From Duncaniella muricolitica (lineage in GTDB: Bacteria > Bacteroidota > Bacteroidia > Bacteroidales > Muribaculaceae): DNA of 64,000 bases. Every line of letters begins with the position of its first letter. Position 1 is the first letter of the stretch. The position numbers were made by a program, and so were the translations under genes. The stretch is from contig CP061009.1 of assembly GCA_025808375.1 (NCBI GenBank), forward strand, positions 3,534,001-3,598,000. The letters run 5' to 3'. The notes beneath the pieces are model-generated. The model was given only the letters and a program-made list of their open reading frames with translations, did not search any database and was not told the origin of the DNA. Positions 33,687 through 42,602 of the stretch are shown in pieces.

Positions 33687-34340
33687 ATGAAACATCTCGA
33701 TTTGATTCTTGCCGAGAAACTCCTTAAAATCAGCGCGATCAAGCTCCAACCCGACAATCCCTTCACCTGGGCTTCAGGCTGGAACTCACCTATATATACC
33801 GACAACCGCAAAACTCTCTCCTATCCCGACGTGCGCAGCTTTATCAAGGTAGAGCTCAGCCGCATCATCCTCGAAAATTTCCCCGAAGTGGAAGCCGTAG
33901 CCGGCGTGGCCACAGGTGCCATCGCCCAGGGCGCACTCGTGAGCGACACTCTCGGTCTGCCCTACGTATATGTCCGCGCCACTCCCAAAGACCACGGTCT
34001 TGAAAACCTCATCGAAGGCGATCTCCGTCCCGGCAGCAAGGTAGTGGTAATCGAAGACCTCATCTCGACCGGCGGCAGCAGCCTCAAGGCTGTCGAGGCC
34101 ATCCGCAATGCCGGATGTGAGGTAATCGGCATGGTAGCCATCTTCAGCTACGAGTTCCCCGTGGCCACCAAGGCTTTCAAGGACGCCAACGTCAACCTCA
34201 TCACTCTCTCCAACTATTCGGCTCTCATCACCGCCGCCCTCGAGACAGGTTTCATCCGCGAGGACGATGTAGACACCCTCAAAGAGTGGCGCAAAGACCC
34301 CTCGATGTGGAGCCCCGTCGTAGACAAAGAGGACGAATAA
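33687..34340 (+). CDS. pyrE: Orotate phosphoribosyltransferase
   Basis: A 217-residue enzyme that joins orotate to PRPP to make OMP in pyrimidine synthesis. The PRPP-binding loop VVVIEDLISTGGSSLKAVEA is complete, the flexible catalytic loop region YVRATPKDHG holds the Lys/His, and the N-terminal FTWASGWNSPIYTDNR contacts orotate. A consensus promoter precedes it. A hairpin at 34378-34410 follows, before the SRPBCC and lipoprotein genes, and may reduce read-through to them. Confidence 0.97.
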   Translation: MKHLDLILAEKLLKISAIKLQPDNPFTWASGWNSPIYTDNRKTLSYPDVRSFIKVELSRIILENFPEVEAVAGVATGAIAQGALVSDTLGLPYVYVRATPKDHGLENLIEGDLRPGSKVVVIEDLISTGGSSLKAVEAIRNAGCEVIGMVAIFSYEFPVATKAFKDANVNLITLSNYSALITAALETGFIREDDVDTLKEWRKDPSMWSPVVDKEDE

Positions 34341-34377
34341 TCCTTCTTTCAGTCTGAACACATTATATCAAAGTCAA

Positions 34378-34410
34378 CAGGAGTCAAGGGGCATACCCTC
34401 TTGACTCCTG
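34378..34410 (+). terminator. Hairpin between pyrE and the SRPBCC gene
   Basis: Eleven-bp arms CAGGAGTCAAG and its complement with an inner GGG/CCC pairing, 38 bp after the pyrE stop. No clear promoter follows it, so it is perhaps a partial terminator or attenuator. Confidence 0.6.
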
Positions 34411-34436
34411 AATTATCAACTCATAAACGCTACAAC

Positions 34437-34862
34437 ATGTCAGTATACTCCGGCAAACCCGTAACCATCGCGCGCAACATCGACGAAATCTACGCCAAGG
34501 TCAGCGACCTCAGCCAATATCGCGATATGGTGGAGCAGCTCCCCGCCGAGCAGCGCGAAAAGCTCCAGGGCATAGAGTTTCGCGGTGAAGCCATCAAGAT
34601 GGATGCTCCCGGCGTGGGCGAACTGGTGTTTAAAATCACCGAGCGCACCGCTCCCACCCATGTAGGCCTCAATGCCGAAGGATGTCCCATCCCCCTGAAA
34701 CTCTCGCTCGACATGGCCGATGTCGACGGCGCGAGCACCCGGCTTACGCCCCGCGTCGAAATCCAGATTCCCGCCATGCTCCGACCCTTTATCGGCAACA
34801 AGATACAGGAGGCCGCCGACAAATTCGGAGAAGTCTTCACTTCGCTTTTCCCCACAGTATGA
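34437..34862 (+). CDS. SRPBCC (START-like) family protein
   Basis: A 141-residue protein with the helix-grip SRPBCC pattern: an N-terminal strand (YSGKPVTIARNIDEIYAKVSDLSQY), a middle sheet (FKITERTAPTHVGL) and a long C-terminal helix (RPFIGNKIQEAADKFGEVF). The family binds hydrophobic ligands, and the ligand is unknown here. The start at 34437 (MSVYSG) is chosen because an earlier in-frame ATG lies in the hairpin at 34378-34410. Its stop TGA overlaps the ATG of the next gene (ATGA), so the two are translated together. Confidence 0.8.
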   Translation: MSVYSGKPVTIARNIDEIYAKVSDLSQYRDMVEQLPAEQREKLQGIEFRGEAIKMDAPGVGELVFKITERTAPTHVGLNAEGCPIPLKLSLDMADVDGASTRLTPRVEIQIPAMLRPFIGNKIQEAADKFGEVFTSLFPTV

Positions 34863-35371
34863 CCCGCAGCCTTCTCTCCCGGCTCGCAGTCATAACGCTT
34901 TCACTCATCACGCTCATCTCGGCCGGATGCCACTCCGTCGACGATGAGCGTATTCCTTATAGCGAGGTCCGGCTCAAGTTTACCACCATAGGCGACTGGC
35001 ACCGCTACGGCATAGGGGGCGCGGCCGAGAGCAAACGATATATCAAAGCCGGCAATACGCGCGTGCCCGCCGACTTTCCCTACACCGACATGGACCGCAC
35101 CGGCTATGGCGGTCTGCTGCTCTCGATGGATGCCATGGGCAATCTTGTGGTCTATGATCTGGCGTGTCCCTACGAAGTGCGCCCGACGGTGCGGCTCACC
35201 GTGCCTGAGGGTGAGCCCTATGCCCAATGCCCCGAGTGCGGGAGCACCTATGACATATACACCAACTATGGCCATCCCCGCTCCGGTCCCGCCGCCGACA
35301 AGGGCTACGCACTCCGCCGCTACTCGGCCGTATGGGGCGGCTCACTCGAGTATCTCGTCATAACCCGATAA
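34859..35371 (+). CDS. Rieske-like lipoprotein lacking the cluster histidines
   Basis: A 170-residue lipoprotein (lipobox ISAGC, Cys24). The C-terminal half reads like a Rieske ferredoxin domain: LACPYEV (C103), YAQCPECGSTYD (C124, C127) and GHPRSGPA...ALRRYSA. In true Rieske proteins these segments are CxH and CxxH. Here both histidines are replaced (Tyr/Glu and Cys), leaving three cysteines. The fold is probably kept, while a normal [2Fe-2S] cluster is unlikely. Another metal or a structural role is possible. It overlaps the SRPBCC gene by 4 bp and ends before a 40-bp inverted repeat. Confidence 0.75.
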   Translation: MTRSLLSRLAVITLSLITLISAGCHSVDDERIPYSEVRLKFTTIGDWHRYGIGGAAESKRYIKAGNTRVPADFPYTDMDRTGYGGLLLSMDAMGNLVVYDLACPYEVRPTVRLTVPEGEPYAQCPECGSTYDIYTNYGHPRSGPAADKGYALRRYSAVWGGSLEYLVITR

Positions 35372-35398
35372 CCCTCTGGGGGATACAAAAGCAGGGGG

Positions 35399-35518
35399 GA
35401 TACAAAAGGACAAAAGTTTCAAAAGAAACAAAAGTTTTATTTTTTAGTTGTCTCTAAAACAGATGACTTATTAAATAAAAAACTTTTGTTTCTTTTGAAA
35501 CTTTTGTCCTTTTGTATC
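35399..35518. terminator. Long perfect inverted repeat (CAAAAG family) between convergent genes
   Basis: Perfect 40-bp arms at 35399-35438 and 35479-35518 surround a 40-nt A/T-rich loop, between the Rieske-like gene and convergent radC. The first 30 bases of the arm equal those at 13923 except for the C/A change after AAAAG, which is compensated in the other arm. Confidence 0.8.
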
Positions 35519-35524
35519 TCCTCC

Positions 35525-36235
35525 TCACAGCCGGCCTTCGTCGGCGTAGGAATAGGATTTGGAGCGGGCTATGATTATGTGGTCGAGGACGTTGATGCCG
35601 AGTATTTTGGCTCCGTCCCTGATGCGGGCGGTGAGACGGTCGTCCTCTCCGCTGGGCGATGCGTTGCCCGACGGATGGTTGTGCACGAGGATGATGCCCT
35701 CGGCCAGACAGTCGATGGCTCGTTTAAGAAGCAGTTTCACATCGACCACCGTGCTTGCCGTGCCGCCCTGCGAGATGCAACGCTTATAGGTCACACGGTT
35801 GGAGCGCGAAAGCATCAGCACCCAAAACTCTTCATACTCGAGTCCTTCGAGCAGCGGGCTCATCAGCGCGACGGCATCACGGCTCGACCTTATCTGAGGG
35901 TCCTCGCGACCTATGGCTTGCTCGCGGTTGCGACGGCCGAGCTCAAAGGCCGCCGCAAGACTTACAGCCTTGGCCGGCCCGACCCCTTTGTATTTGCTCA
36001 TGAGCTCGTTCATGCTCAGGCGCGCCAGCATGTCGAGACGGTTGTCGCAGTCACGGAGTATGCCCCGCGCCATATCGACCACCGACATGCCCGGCAGACC
36101 TCCGCCAAAGATAATGGCCATGAGTTCGGCATCGCTCAGCGCGCGTATGCCATGGGCGAGAGCCTTCTCGCGCGGCATATCGTCTTTGCTGAGGTCGAGT
36201 ATGCGGGTCGACACAAAAGGCTTTTCGGCATCCAT
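35525..36235 (-). CDS. radC: RadC family (JAMM-domain) DNA repair-associated protein
   Basis: A 236-residue RadC-like protein. The N-terminal helix-hairpin-helix part (YKGVGPAKAVSLAAAFELGRR) is followed by the JAB/MPN domain with EGIILVHNHPSGNASPS and the conserved EDDRLT, which supplies the HxH...D metal ligands. Family members are linked to DNA processing, and the old repair assignment is doubtful. It is separated from the downstream terminator by 6 bp. It lies upstream of nothing else on its strand and has a ~50-bp A/T-rich gap before the GT2 gene. Confidence 0.92.
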   Translation of the reverse strand: MDAEKPFVSTRILDLSKDDMPREKALAHGIRALSDAELMAIIFGGGLPGMSVVDMARGILRDCDNRLDMLARLSMNELMSKYKGVGPAKAVSLAAAFELGRRNREQAIGREDPQIRSSRDAVALMSPLLEGLEYEEFWVLMLSRSNRVTYKRCISQGGTASTVVDVKLLLKRAIDCLAEGIILVHNHPSGNASPSGEDDRLTARIRDGAKILGINVLDHIIIARSKSYSYADEGRL

Positions 36236-36288
36236 AATTAAATTCTAAAACAGCAATAAATTAAACTCTAAACTCTCAACTTTAAACT

Positions 36289-37293
36289 CTACTTTCCCTT
36301 GCGGATAAGTATCTCTTCCTGAATGTCGCGGCCGCGGCCGAGCAGGATTTTAGTCACATAAGCCTTGATGAAGCCCGTCCCGTAGCCGCATATCTGAATC
36401 ACGCTTGCCGGCACCGCCTTGAGCGCGATGACGAGCGAACGGGTCAGCACCAGCGCGGTGACAAATATTGCCAGCAGATACAGGCCGACAGGCAGCAGCC
36501 ACCATGGCGACACGAATATGCCGAGCAACACGAGCACCACGCCCATGATCACAGCTATGGCCGGAAGTGTGTGGACCGCCTTCATCGAACCGGGATAGAG
36601 AAGTTTGAGCGTGATGCGCGACATGCCGAACACATGCACCTGACGGAAAAACTTCCTGAAATCCACCCTGCGTTTGTGGTAGACATAGGCCGGACGTATG
36701 AGCCCCATGGAGAAGCCCGCGCCGCGTATGCGCATGCTCATGTCGATATCCTCGGAAAACATCTCGCGAAAACCGCCCACCTTGTCATAGACCTCGCGCG
36801 AGAAGCCCATGTTGAACGTGCGGGGGGTAAACTTCTCGAGGCTCACCTTGCCGCCGCGTATGCCGCCGGTGGTGAGGAGCGATGTCATGGCATAGTTGAT
36901 GGCCTTCTGGGTGGTCGAAAACGACTCGTGGGCTGCGTCGGGGCCGCCGAAGCAGTCGAGCGGACGGCTGTCAAGCTCACGCGAGAGAGTCTCGAAATAG
37001 CCGGGGGGTATCACGCAGTCGCTGTCGAAAAATATGAAATAATCGCCCTCGGCCCGCTCCATACCGTAGTTGCGGGCTATGGACCTCCCCTCGTTTTCCT
37101 TATAGAAATACCTTGCTCTCACGCCTGGATGACGGCGCACGGCCTCCTCACACGGCTCGGTGGAGCCGTCCTCGACTATCACGACCTCAAAATCCCTGCA
37201 GGTCTGGGCCTCGAGGCTCTCCATGAGGTCGCTGACTTCGTCTATGCGGTTATAGACAGGCACTATGACTGAAAATCGGGGATGCTTTTCCAT
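36289..37293 (-). CDS. Family 2 glycosyltransferase with C-terminal membrane anchor
   Basis: A 334-residue GT2 enzyme. The N-terminal GT-A fold has VIVPVYNRIDEVSDLMESL, the EDGS loop, the DSD metal motif (FFDSDCVIPPG) and the acceptor part EDIDMSMRIR. Residues ~245-300 contain two hydrophobic segments, so it is probably held at the inner membrane. It transfers an unknown sugar to a lipid-linked or surface glycan. The ATG at 37293 overlaps the nspC stop (TGATG), so I prefer it to the GTG at 37299. It is the last gene of the run C69, uvrD, nspC, GT2. Confidence 0.9.
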   Translation of the reverse strand: MEKHPRFSVIVPVYNRIDEVSDLMESLEAQTCRDFEVVIVEDGSTEPCEEAVRRHPGVRARYFYKENEGRSIARNYGMERAEGDYFIFFDSDCVIPPGYFETLSRELDSRPLDCFGGPDAAHESFSTTQKAINYAMTSLLTTGGIRGGKVSLEKFTPRTFNMGFSREVYDKVGGFREMFSEDIDMSMRIRGAGFSMGLIRPAYVYHKRRVDFRKFFRQVHVFGMSRITLKLLYPGSMKAVHTLPAIAVIMGVVLVLLGIFVSPWWLLPVGLYLLAIFVTALVLTRSLVIALKAVPASVIQICGYGTGFIKAYVTKILLGRGRDIQEEILIRKGK

Positions 37294-38423
37294 CAGCACA
37301 TACGGTTTTTATAGTCCATATAATCAAACTGTCGCAGATAACGGCAATCGCCGCCGGCGTCACACATCACCATCGAGGGGTGCTGTATGCCGTTAAACAT
37401 TGTGGTCTTGACGGTTGTGTAGTGGTTCATGTCCTCGAGCGTAAGCCTCTGCCCGGGACGCAGCGGCTCGGCAAAGGCCCAGTCGCCCACAAAGTCGCCG
37501 CTCAGACATGAGTTGCCTCCGAGACGATAGACGGGGAGTCCGGGAGCCTCGGGCATGCTCTCGGTGATGGCCGGCTTGTAGGGCATCTCGAGACAGTCGG
37601 GCATGTGGCATGCAAACGACGCGTCGATAATGGCTGTCTTCACGCCCTGGTTCTCGACCACATCGAGCACCGATGTAATGAGGTCGCCGGTGCGCCACAT
37701 CCACGCGCTGCCCGGCTCAAGCACCACCTGAAGCCACGGATAACGTGCGCGAAATCCGCGGAGCACGCTTATGAGATGGTCCACGTCATAGCCCTCGCGG
37801 GTCATGAGGTGACCGCCTCCGAAGTTGACCCACTTCACCTGTCGGAGATACCTGCCAAACTGCTCCTCAAATGCCTCGAGCACTTTGGCCAGGTCGTAGG
37901 AGGAGCTTTCGCACAGAGCGTGGAAGTGGAGCCCCTCTATACCAGCGGGCAAGGAGCCGTCAAGCTGTCCGGCTGTCACTCCGAAACGCGAGCCGGGCAG
38001 GGCCGGGTTGTATATCTCCGTGTCGATGACCGAACACTGCGGGTTGACCCTCAGTCCGGGCGACACTCCTGCGGCAAGCGCGCGCTCGCCGTAACGCTCC
38101 CACTGGCTGAGAGAGTTGAACGTGAGATGTGTGGCCCGCGAGAGAAATTCGTCAATGGTCGCGGGAGTGTAGACGGGACAGTAGACGTGGGCCTCGCCGC
38201 CAAGCTCGTCGTTGCCGAGACGCAGCTCGTTGAGCGAACTGGCCGTGAAGTCGCGGTTATACTCTCTGACCACGTCAAACGAACGCCACAGGGCATTGGC
38301 CTTGAAGGCCATGATAATGTTTACGCCGGCCTCGCGCTCCACGCGTGTTATCAGCTCGAGATTGCGGCGCATGCGCTCTTCGTAGACAATATAATAGGGG
38401 GTAGGTATCTCTTGTTGGGTCAT
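37293..38423 (-). CDS. nspC: Carboxynorspermidine decarboxylase
   Basis: A 376-residue PLP enzyme of the alanine racemase/ornithine decarboxylase fold that makes spermidine or norspermidine from the carboxy forms. Typical parts are the N-terminal PTPYYIVYEERMRRNL and IIMAFKANALW with the PLP lysine, the HALCESSSYD substrate loop, WVNFGGGHLMTREGYD, the ELPGSAW-like LEPGSAWMW and the C-terminal GDWAF and Y-T-V-KTTMFNG. The gene overlaps uvrD by 4 bp upstream and GT2 by 1 bp downstream, so it is translationally coupled to both. Its partner carboxynorspermidine dehydrogenase is not in the window. Confidence 0.94.
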   Translation of the reverse strand: MTQQEIPTPYYIVYEERMRRNLELITRVEREAGVNIIMAFKANALWRSFDVVREYNRDFTASSLNELRLGNDELGGEAHVYCPVYTPATIDEFLSRATHLTFNSLSQWERYGERALAAGVSPGLRVNPQCSVIDTEIYNPALPGSRFGVTAGQLDGSLPAGIEGLHFHALCESSSYDLAKVLEAFEEQFGRYLRQVKWVNFGGGHLMTREGYDVDHLISVLRGFRARYPWLQVVLEPGSAWMWRTGDLITSVLDVVENQGVKTAIIDASFACHMPDCLEMPYKPAITESMPEAPGLPVYRLGGNSCLSGDFVGDWAFAEPLRPGQRLTLEDMNHYTTVKTTMFNGIQHPSMVMCDAGGDCRYLRQFDYMDYKNRMC

Positions 38424-40753
38424 AAAATCATAAATTTAGCATATTTGAACAGCAGTTTGCGGTTCTCCATATCGTCGCCCTCAAAGGCCACCGTCATCCT
38501 CGGGTCACTGCCCATGGTGTCGAGCTCAATCACCACACCCACGCCAAACTTGGCATGGCGTATGCGTGTGCCCACGCTCACCTCGCTTGCCGAATGGAGC
38601 GTGAAGTCTCCGTCGGCCGACGGCTGCGCGGCTGTAGGCCGCTGCGCCCTCGGAGCCGAGAGCGGACGACGCAACTCGCTGAGCGAACGGGCCGACCCTG
38701 CCATCGAGGGGGTGAAAGAGACACGGCTGCCGCGCGACGGAGCCGATGCGGCCGCTGACGACGAGGCAAAATCGTTGCCTGTGTCGAGATGGAGAAAACG
38801 CGGGTCGATGTCGCCGATGAAGCGCGAGGGGCGCGGGAAGACTGTCTGCCCGTTGCGGTAACGCTGTGCGGCATAGCTTATCATGCAATATTTGCGCGCT
38901 CTCGTGATGGCCACGTAGAGCAGACGACGCTCCTCCTCGATCTCGGCGGGCGACTGATTGGCCATGGCCGAGGGAAACAGCTCCTCCTCGACTCCGACCA
39001 CAAACACGTTGTCAAACTCCAGGCCCTTGGTGGCATGGACGGTCATGAGCGTGATGCACTCCTCGTCGTCATTACGGCTCATGTCCTGGTCGGTGGCCAG
39101 CGATACTTCCGACATGAAATGGCTCAGCATCACCTCGTCACGCCCCTGCTCGACCATAGTGTCGACATACTCCTTGACACCCTTCAGCAGCTCCTGAATG
39201 TTTTCCTGCTTGGATATGCTCTCGGGAGTGCGCTCATGCAGGAGCATGGAGAAGAGTCCGGTGGTCTCGATGATGTGGCGGGCCACGTCATAGGCATTGT
39301 CGCCGCGGTCGTTGCGTTCTATAAATCCGTCAATGAGTCCGGCAAAGGCCGCAAGTTTCTTTTTGGTGCCGGAGTTGAGACCGCAGTCATAATCGTCCAT
39401 ATGAGTTATGACCTGCCACATGCTCACCCTTGCGTCCATGGCCGCACGTGTAATCTTGCCGAGGGTGGTGTCGCCTATGCCGCGCGCGGGGAAGTTGATG
39501 ACCCTGCGCAGGGCCTCGTCGTCGTCGGGATTGAGCGAGAGGCGGAAGTAGGCTATGGCATCCTTCACCTCCTTGCGCTGATAGAACGACAGGCCGCCAT
39601 ATATCCTGTAAGGCAGATTGCGCTTGCGCAGCGACTCCTCAAGCACGCGGCTCTGGGCGTTGGTGCGATAGAGGATGGCAAACTCGTCATATGAGTCGCC
39701 CGAGGCACGCTTGACCTGCGACACCTTTCCGGCCACCTGAGCGGCCTCCTCATAGTCACTGTAACAGCGGGCCACGTCGATGAGCCGGCCGAGGTCGTTT
39801 TCGGAATATACGTTCTTGGGTATCTGGTCGCGGTTTTTGCTTATGAGGCTTCCAGCGGCATTGATGATGTTTTGGGTCGAGCGGTAGTTACGCTCGAGCT
39901 TGAAAGTCTCCAGGCCGGGAAAAGAGGTCTCAAGATCAAGGATATTGCGTATGTTGGCTCCGCGGAACGAGTAGATGCTCTGGGCGTCATCGCCCACCAC
40001 ACACAGCCGGCTCATGGAGTTGGTGAGCTGCTTGACGATGAGATGCTGGGCAAAGTTGGTGTCCTGATACTCGTCGACCAGCACATATTGGAAAAACTCC
40101 TGATAATGCCGCCGGACATCCTCGTTGTCTCTCAGCAACACATTCGTATGGTAAAGCAGGTCGTCAAAGTCCATGGCCCCGGCCACGGCGCAGCGGTCGC
40201 GGTAGTTGCGGTATATCTCCCACATGCGCGGACGCTTGCCGCGAATGTCGGCCGCCATCAGTTCGCGGCTGTCGGCATAGTCTTCGGGCGAAATCAGCGC
40301 GTTTTTAGCCCATGAGATGGCATTCTGGACAGTCGACAGTTTATAGATTGTGTCGTCCAGCTCCATATCTTTGATTATCAGTTTAATCAGAGCCTTAGAG
40401 TCGGCCGCGTCGTAGATAGTGAACGAGCTTTTGAAGCCGAGCCTCTCGGCGTTGACCCTGAGTATGCGGGCAAAGATGGAGTGAAACGTGCCCATCCACA
40501 ACTTGGAGGCCACCTCCTCGCCCACGAGGGCCTGGATGCGCTCGCGCATCTCGCGGGCGGCCTTGTTGGTAAAAGTCAGTGCGAGAATGCGCCACGGCTC
40601 ATAGCCCTGCGCCAGCAGATGCACTATCTTGTAGGTCAGCACCCTTGTCTTGCCGGAGCCGGCTCCGGCAATGACAAGCTGCGGGCCGTCGCAGTATTCT
40701 ACGGCCGCCCGCTGCTGAGGGTTCAGTTTTCCGAGATATTCCTCTTGATTCAT
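38420..40753 (-). CDS. UvrD/PcrA-type ATP-dependent 3'-5' DNA helicase
   Basis: A 777-residue superfamily 1A helicase. Motif I is AGAGSGKTRVL (about 31-41), Ia LTFTNKAAREM, II VDEYQD, III GDDAQSIYSFRGA, IV YRSTQNII, V MTVHATKGLEFD and VI YVAITRARKY. The C-terminal Tudor-like tail (VGTRIRHAKFGVGVV) is the RNA polymerase-binding domain seen in PcrA/UvrD. It unwinds DNA in nucleotide excision repair and at stalled polymerases. It overlaps the C69 peptidase by 4 bp upstream and nspC by 4 bp downstream. An antisense frame over much of it is not a gene. Confidence 0.96.
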   Translation of the reverse strand: MNQEEYLGKLNPQQRAAVEYCDGPQLVIAGAGSGKTRVLTYKIVHLLAQGYEPWRILALTFTNKAAREMRERIQALVGEEVASKLWMGTFHSIFARILRVNAERLGFKSSFTIYDAADSKALIKLIIKDMELDDTIYKLSTVQNAISWAKNALISPEDYADSRELMAADIRGKRPRMWEIYRNYRDRCAVAGAMDFDDLLYHTNVLLRDNEDVRRHYQEFFQYVLVDEYQDTNFAQHLIVKQLTNSMSRLCVVGDDAQSIYSFRGANIRNILDLETSFPGLETFKLERNYRSTQNIINAAGSLISKNRDQIPKNVYSENDLGRLIDVARCYSDYEEAAQVAGKVSQVKRASGDSYDEFAILYRTNAQSRVLEESLRKRNLPYRIYGGLSFYQRKEVKDAIAYFRLSLNPDDDEALRRVINFPARGIGDTTLGKITRAAMDARVSMWQVITHMDDYDCGLNSGTKKKLAAFAGLIDGFIERNDRGDNAYDVARHIIETTGLFSMLLHERTPESISKQENIQELLKGVKEYVDTMVEQGRDEVMLSHFMSEVSLATDQDMSRNDDEECITLMTVHATKGLEFDNVFVVGVEEELFPSAMANQSPAEIEEERRLLYVAITRARKYCMISYAAQRYRNGQTVFPRPSRFIGDIDPRFLHLDTGNDFASSSAAASAPSRGSRVSFTPSMAGSARSLSELRRPLSAPRAQRPTAAQPSADGDFTLHSASEVSVGTRIRHAKFGVGVVIELDTMGSDPRMTVAFEGDDMENRKLLFKYAKFMIL

Positions 40754-42384
40754 TTCTTATTTGGGTCCTTTACGAGAAGACGGTCACCGGCGTCCTCGAC
40801 AATCGAGCGGTAATAACGCTCGTCATATCCGGGGAAGTCGGGCGACACACACATACCCTCGGGTGTGCGCATGAACTTACCGTCCTTTTCCTTCTTCACG
40901 TTACCGTCAAGATATTTCACCAGCAGGTAATCGCCAAGATTCTTATAGTTGCGCAGATAGCGTTGCGAAGCCATCATGGAGTGGTTGCGCACCACGTTGA
41001 GAGCCTCGGCCTCGTCCATGCCTTTGACAGCGGCCATCAGAGCCTTGACCTCCGAGTCGAGAGTCTGCTCCTCGGCGTTCTGCACACGGCGGATGTCGGG
41101 TATCATCTGCGAATAGCGGTTGTAGGCCTGGTTGGCCACATAGTTGTTGACCCAGAAGGCAGCGTCCCACGAGAGGGTGAGCATGTCGCCGTTGCCGTGG
41201 GCAAACTCGGCGGGCACCTCGGTGAGACAGCTATACATGGGCACGTAGACACAGGTGTTGGCATCGTCGACACCAAACCAGAGTATGCCCTTCATCATCG
41301 AGGGGTGAGCCCGGTTCATCTGCGACACAAAGGAGAATCCGGTCTGCTGTGTGGCGATGGCGCGCTCGTTGAGATACTCCTTGCCGTCGACCTTGAATGT
41401 CATGGGACGCCAGCGGTAGGGCACCTTGTAGGGGCCTGCGCCCACGTCTTTGGTCATATCCATGGGAGTGTCCTCGAAGTGGTCGCGCATCATCCAGCGC
41501 ATATCATTGAGGGTCAGTTTATTGTCGGGCTTCACCCAGAGGGGTATTGTCTCGCCCTTGGCCTCCATGACCCAGGGGAGATATTTGTCCATGCCCTTGG
41601 CAAAGCGGTTGAAGTAGCTCCACACACGGCCGTCGCATCCGCGGGTGGCGGTGCCGTCGAGCTCACCGTAGGCAAGCGAGAAGCTGAAATCCTCGTCCTT
41701 GCCCTTGTAGTAGCCCTGCTTGCGGGCAAAGTCGATCACGTCGGGCGAATAGATGGTCTCCTTATCGTTGAGCGGAAACTTGTGGATGCGCGGATGGTTG
41801 GCATGGCCCGAGATGCAGTCGTCGGGCACACGGCGGGCCACCCACACGGCACCTTTCTCCTTGCCGCCCTTGCCGATGAGCTCCATCACCCAGGCCTCCT
41901 CGGGGTCGGCGATTGAGAATGACTCGCCGCTTGAGTGGTAGCCATACTCGGCCACCAGGTCGGTCATGATCTTCAGGGCCTCGCGGGCATTGGTGGCGCG
42001 CTCGAGGGTGACATATATGAGCGAACCGTAGTCCATGATGCCGGTGGTGTCCTCGAGCTCATGACGTCCGCCCCATGTGCTCTCGGCGATGGTCAGGCCG
42101 TGCTCGTTCATGTTGCCTATGGTAGTGTAGGTGCGCTCGGGCTGGGGTATCTCGCCGAGATACTTGCCTGTGTCCCATTCATATATCTTGCGCATCTCCC
42201 CGGGGGCATGAGTGGCACCGGGAGTGTGATAGAGTTCGCCATAAAGAGTGTGGCTGTCAGCGGCATAAGTCACAAGCACCGAGCCGTCGACGGTAGCGTT
42301 TTTTCCGGCAATGAGACTGGTACACGGAAGACCGATGGCGGGCACCATAAGGGCAAGCCCGAGCATTAATGATTGGATTTTCAT
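40750..42384 (-). CDS. C69-family dipeptidase (secreted Ntn hydrolase)
   Basis: A 544-residue peptidase of family C69 (PepD-like). The mature N-terminus should begin at Cys21 (LPCTSLIAGKNATVDGS), the nucleophile of this N-terminal hydrolase family, after removal of the signal peptide. Conserved text includes LTIAESTWGGR, EVGYHSSGESFSIADP-like ...EYGYHSSGESFSIADP, and WVMELIGKGG. It cuts dipeptides in the periplasm. The start at 42384 fits a signal peptide. Longer starts up to 42558 would include the TATTTTTG promoter box and charged sequence. The 3' end overlaps uvrD by 4 bp. Confidence 0.94.
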   Translation of the reverse strand: MKIQSLMLGLALMVPAIGLPCTSLIAGKNATVDGSVLVTYAADSHTLYGELYHTPGATHAPGEMRKIYEWDTGKYLGEIPQPERTYTTIGNMNEHGLTIAESTWGGRHELEDTTGIMDYGSLIYVTLERATNAREALKIMTDLVAEYGYHSSGESFSIADPEEAWVMELIGKGGKEKGAVWVARRVPDDCISGHANHPRIHKFPLNDKETIYSPDVIDFARKQGYYKGKDEDFSFSLAYGELDGTATRGCDGRVWSYFNRFAKGMDKYLPWVMEAKGETIPLWVKPDNKLTLNDMRWMMRDHFEDTPMDMTKDVGAGPYKVPYRWRPMTFKVDGKEYLNERAIATQQTGFSFVSQMNRAHPSMMKGILWFGVDDANTCVYVPMYSCLTEVPAEFAHGNGDMLTLSWDAAFWVNNYVANQAYNRYSQMIPDIRRVQNAEEQTLDSEVKALMAAVKGMDEAEALNVVRNHSMMASQRYLRNYKNLGDYLLVKYLDGNVKKEKDGKFMRTPEGMCVSPDFPGYDERYYRSIVEDAGDRLLVKDPNKK

Positions 42385-42440
42385 GATGATGACTTTGGTG
42401 GATTTGTTGCAATATTGTTGCAATTCACTGTTGTATAGTG

Positions 42441-42448
42441 CAAAAATA
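42441..42448 (-). promoter_or_regulatory. C69 operon -7 box (TATTTTTG, minus strand)
   Basis: TATTTTTGCA on the minus strand, 56 bp before the ATG at 42384. It supports that start. Confidence 0.6.
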
Positions 42449-42468
42449 ACTCTTTTTTTTGAATTATC

Positions 42469-42499
42469 TTGAATGTGTGACGCTTTTTTCTTACTTTTG
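42469..42499 (+). promoter_or_regulatory. Aquaporin gene promoter (TTG-N20-TACTTTTG)
   Basis: TTG at 42469-42471 and TACTTTTG at 42492-42499 with a 20-bp spacer. A leader of about 100 nt precedes the ATG at 42603. Confidence 0.72.
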
Positions 42500-42602
42500 C
42501 TTGCGAGGTATGAGAGGTTGTTAAAAATCGCTCTCTTCTCCTTACGTTTTCGCATCAATTCAGTTACAACTATTTAATAACTTTCACAAAAACACTATTT
42601 AC

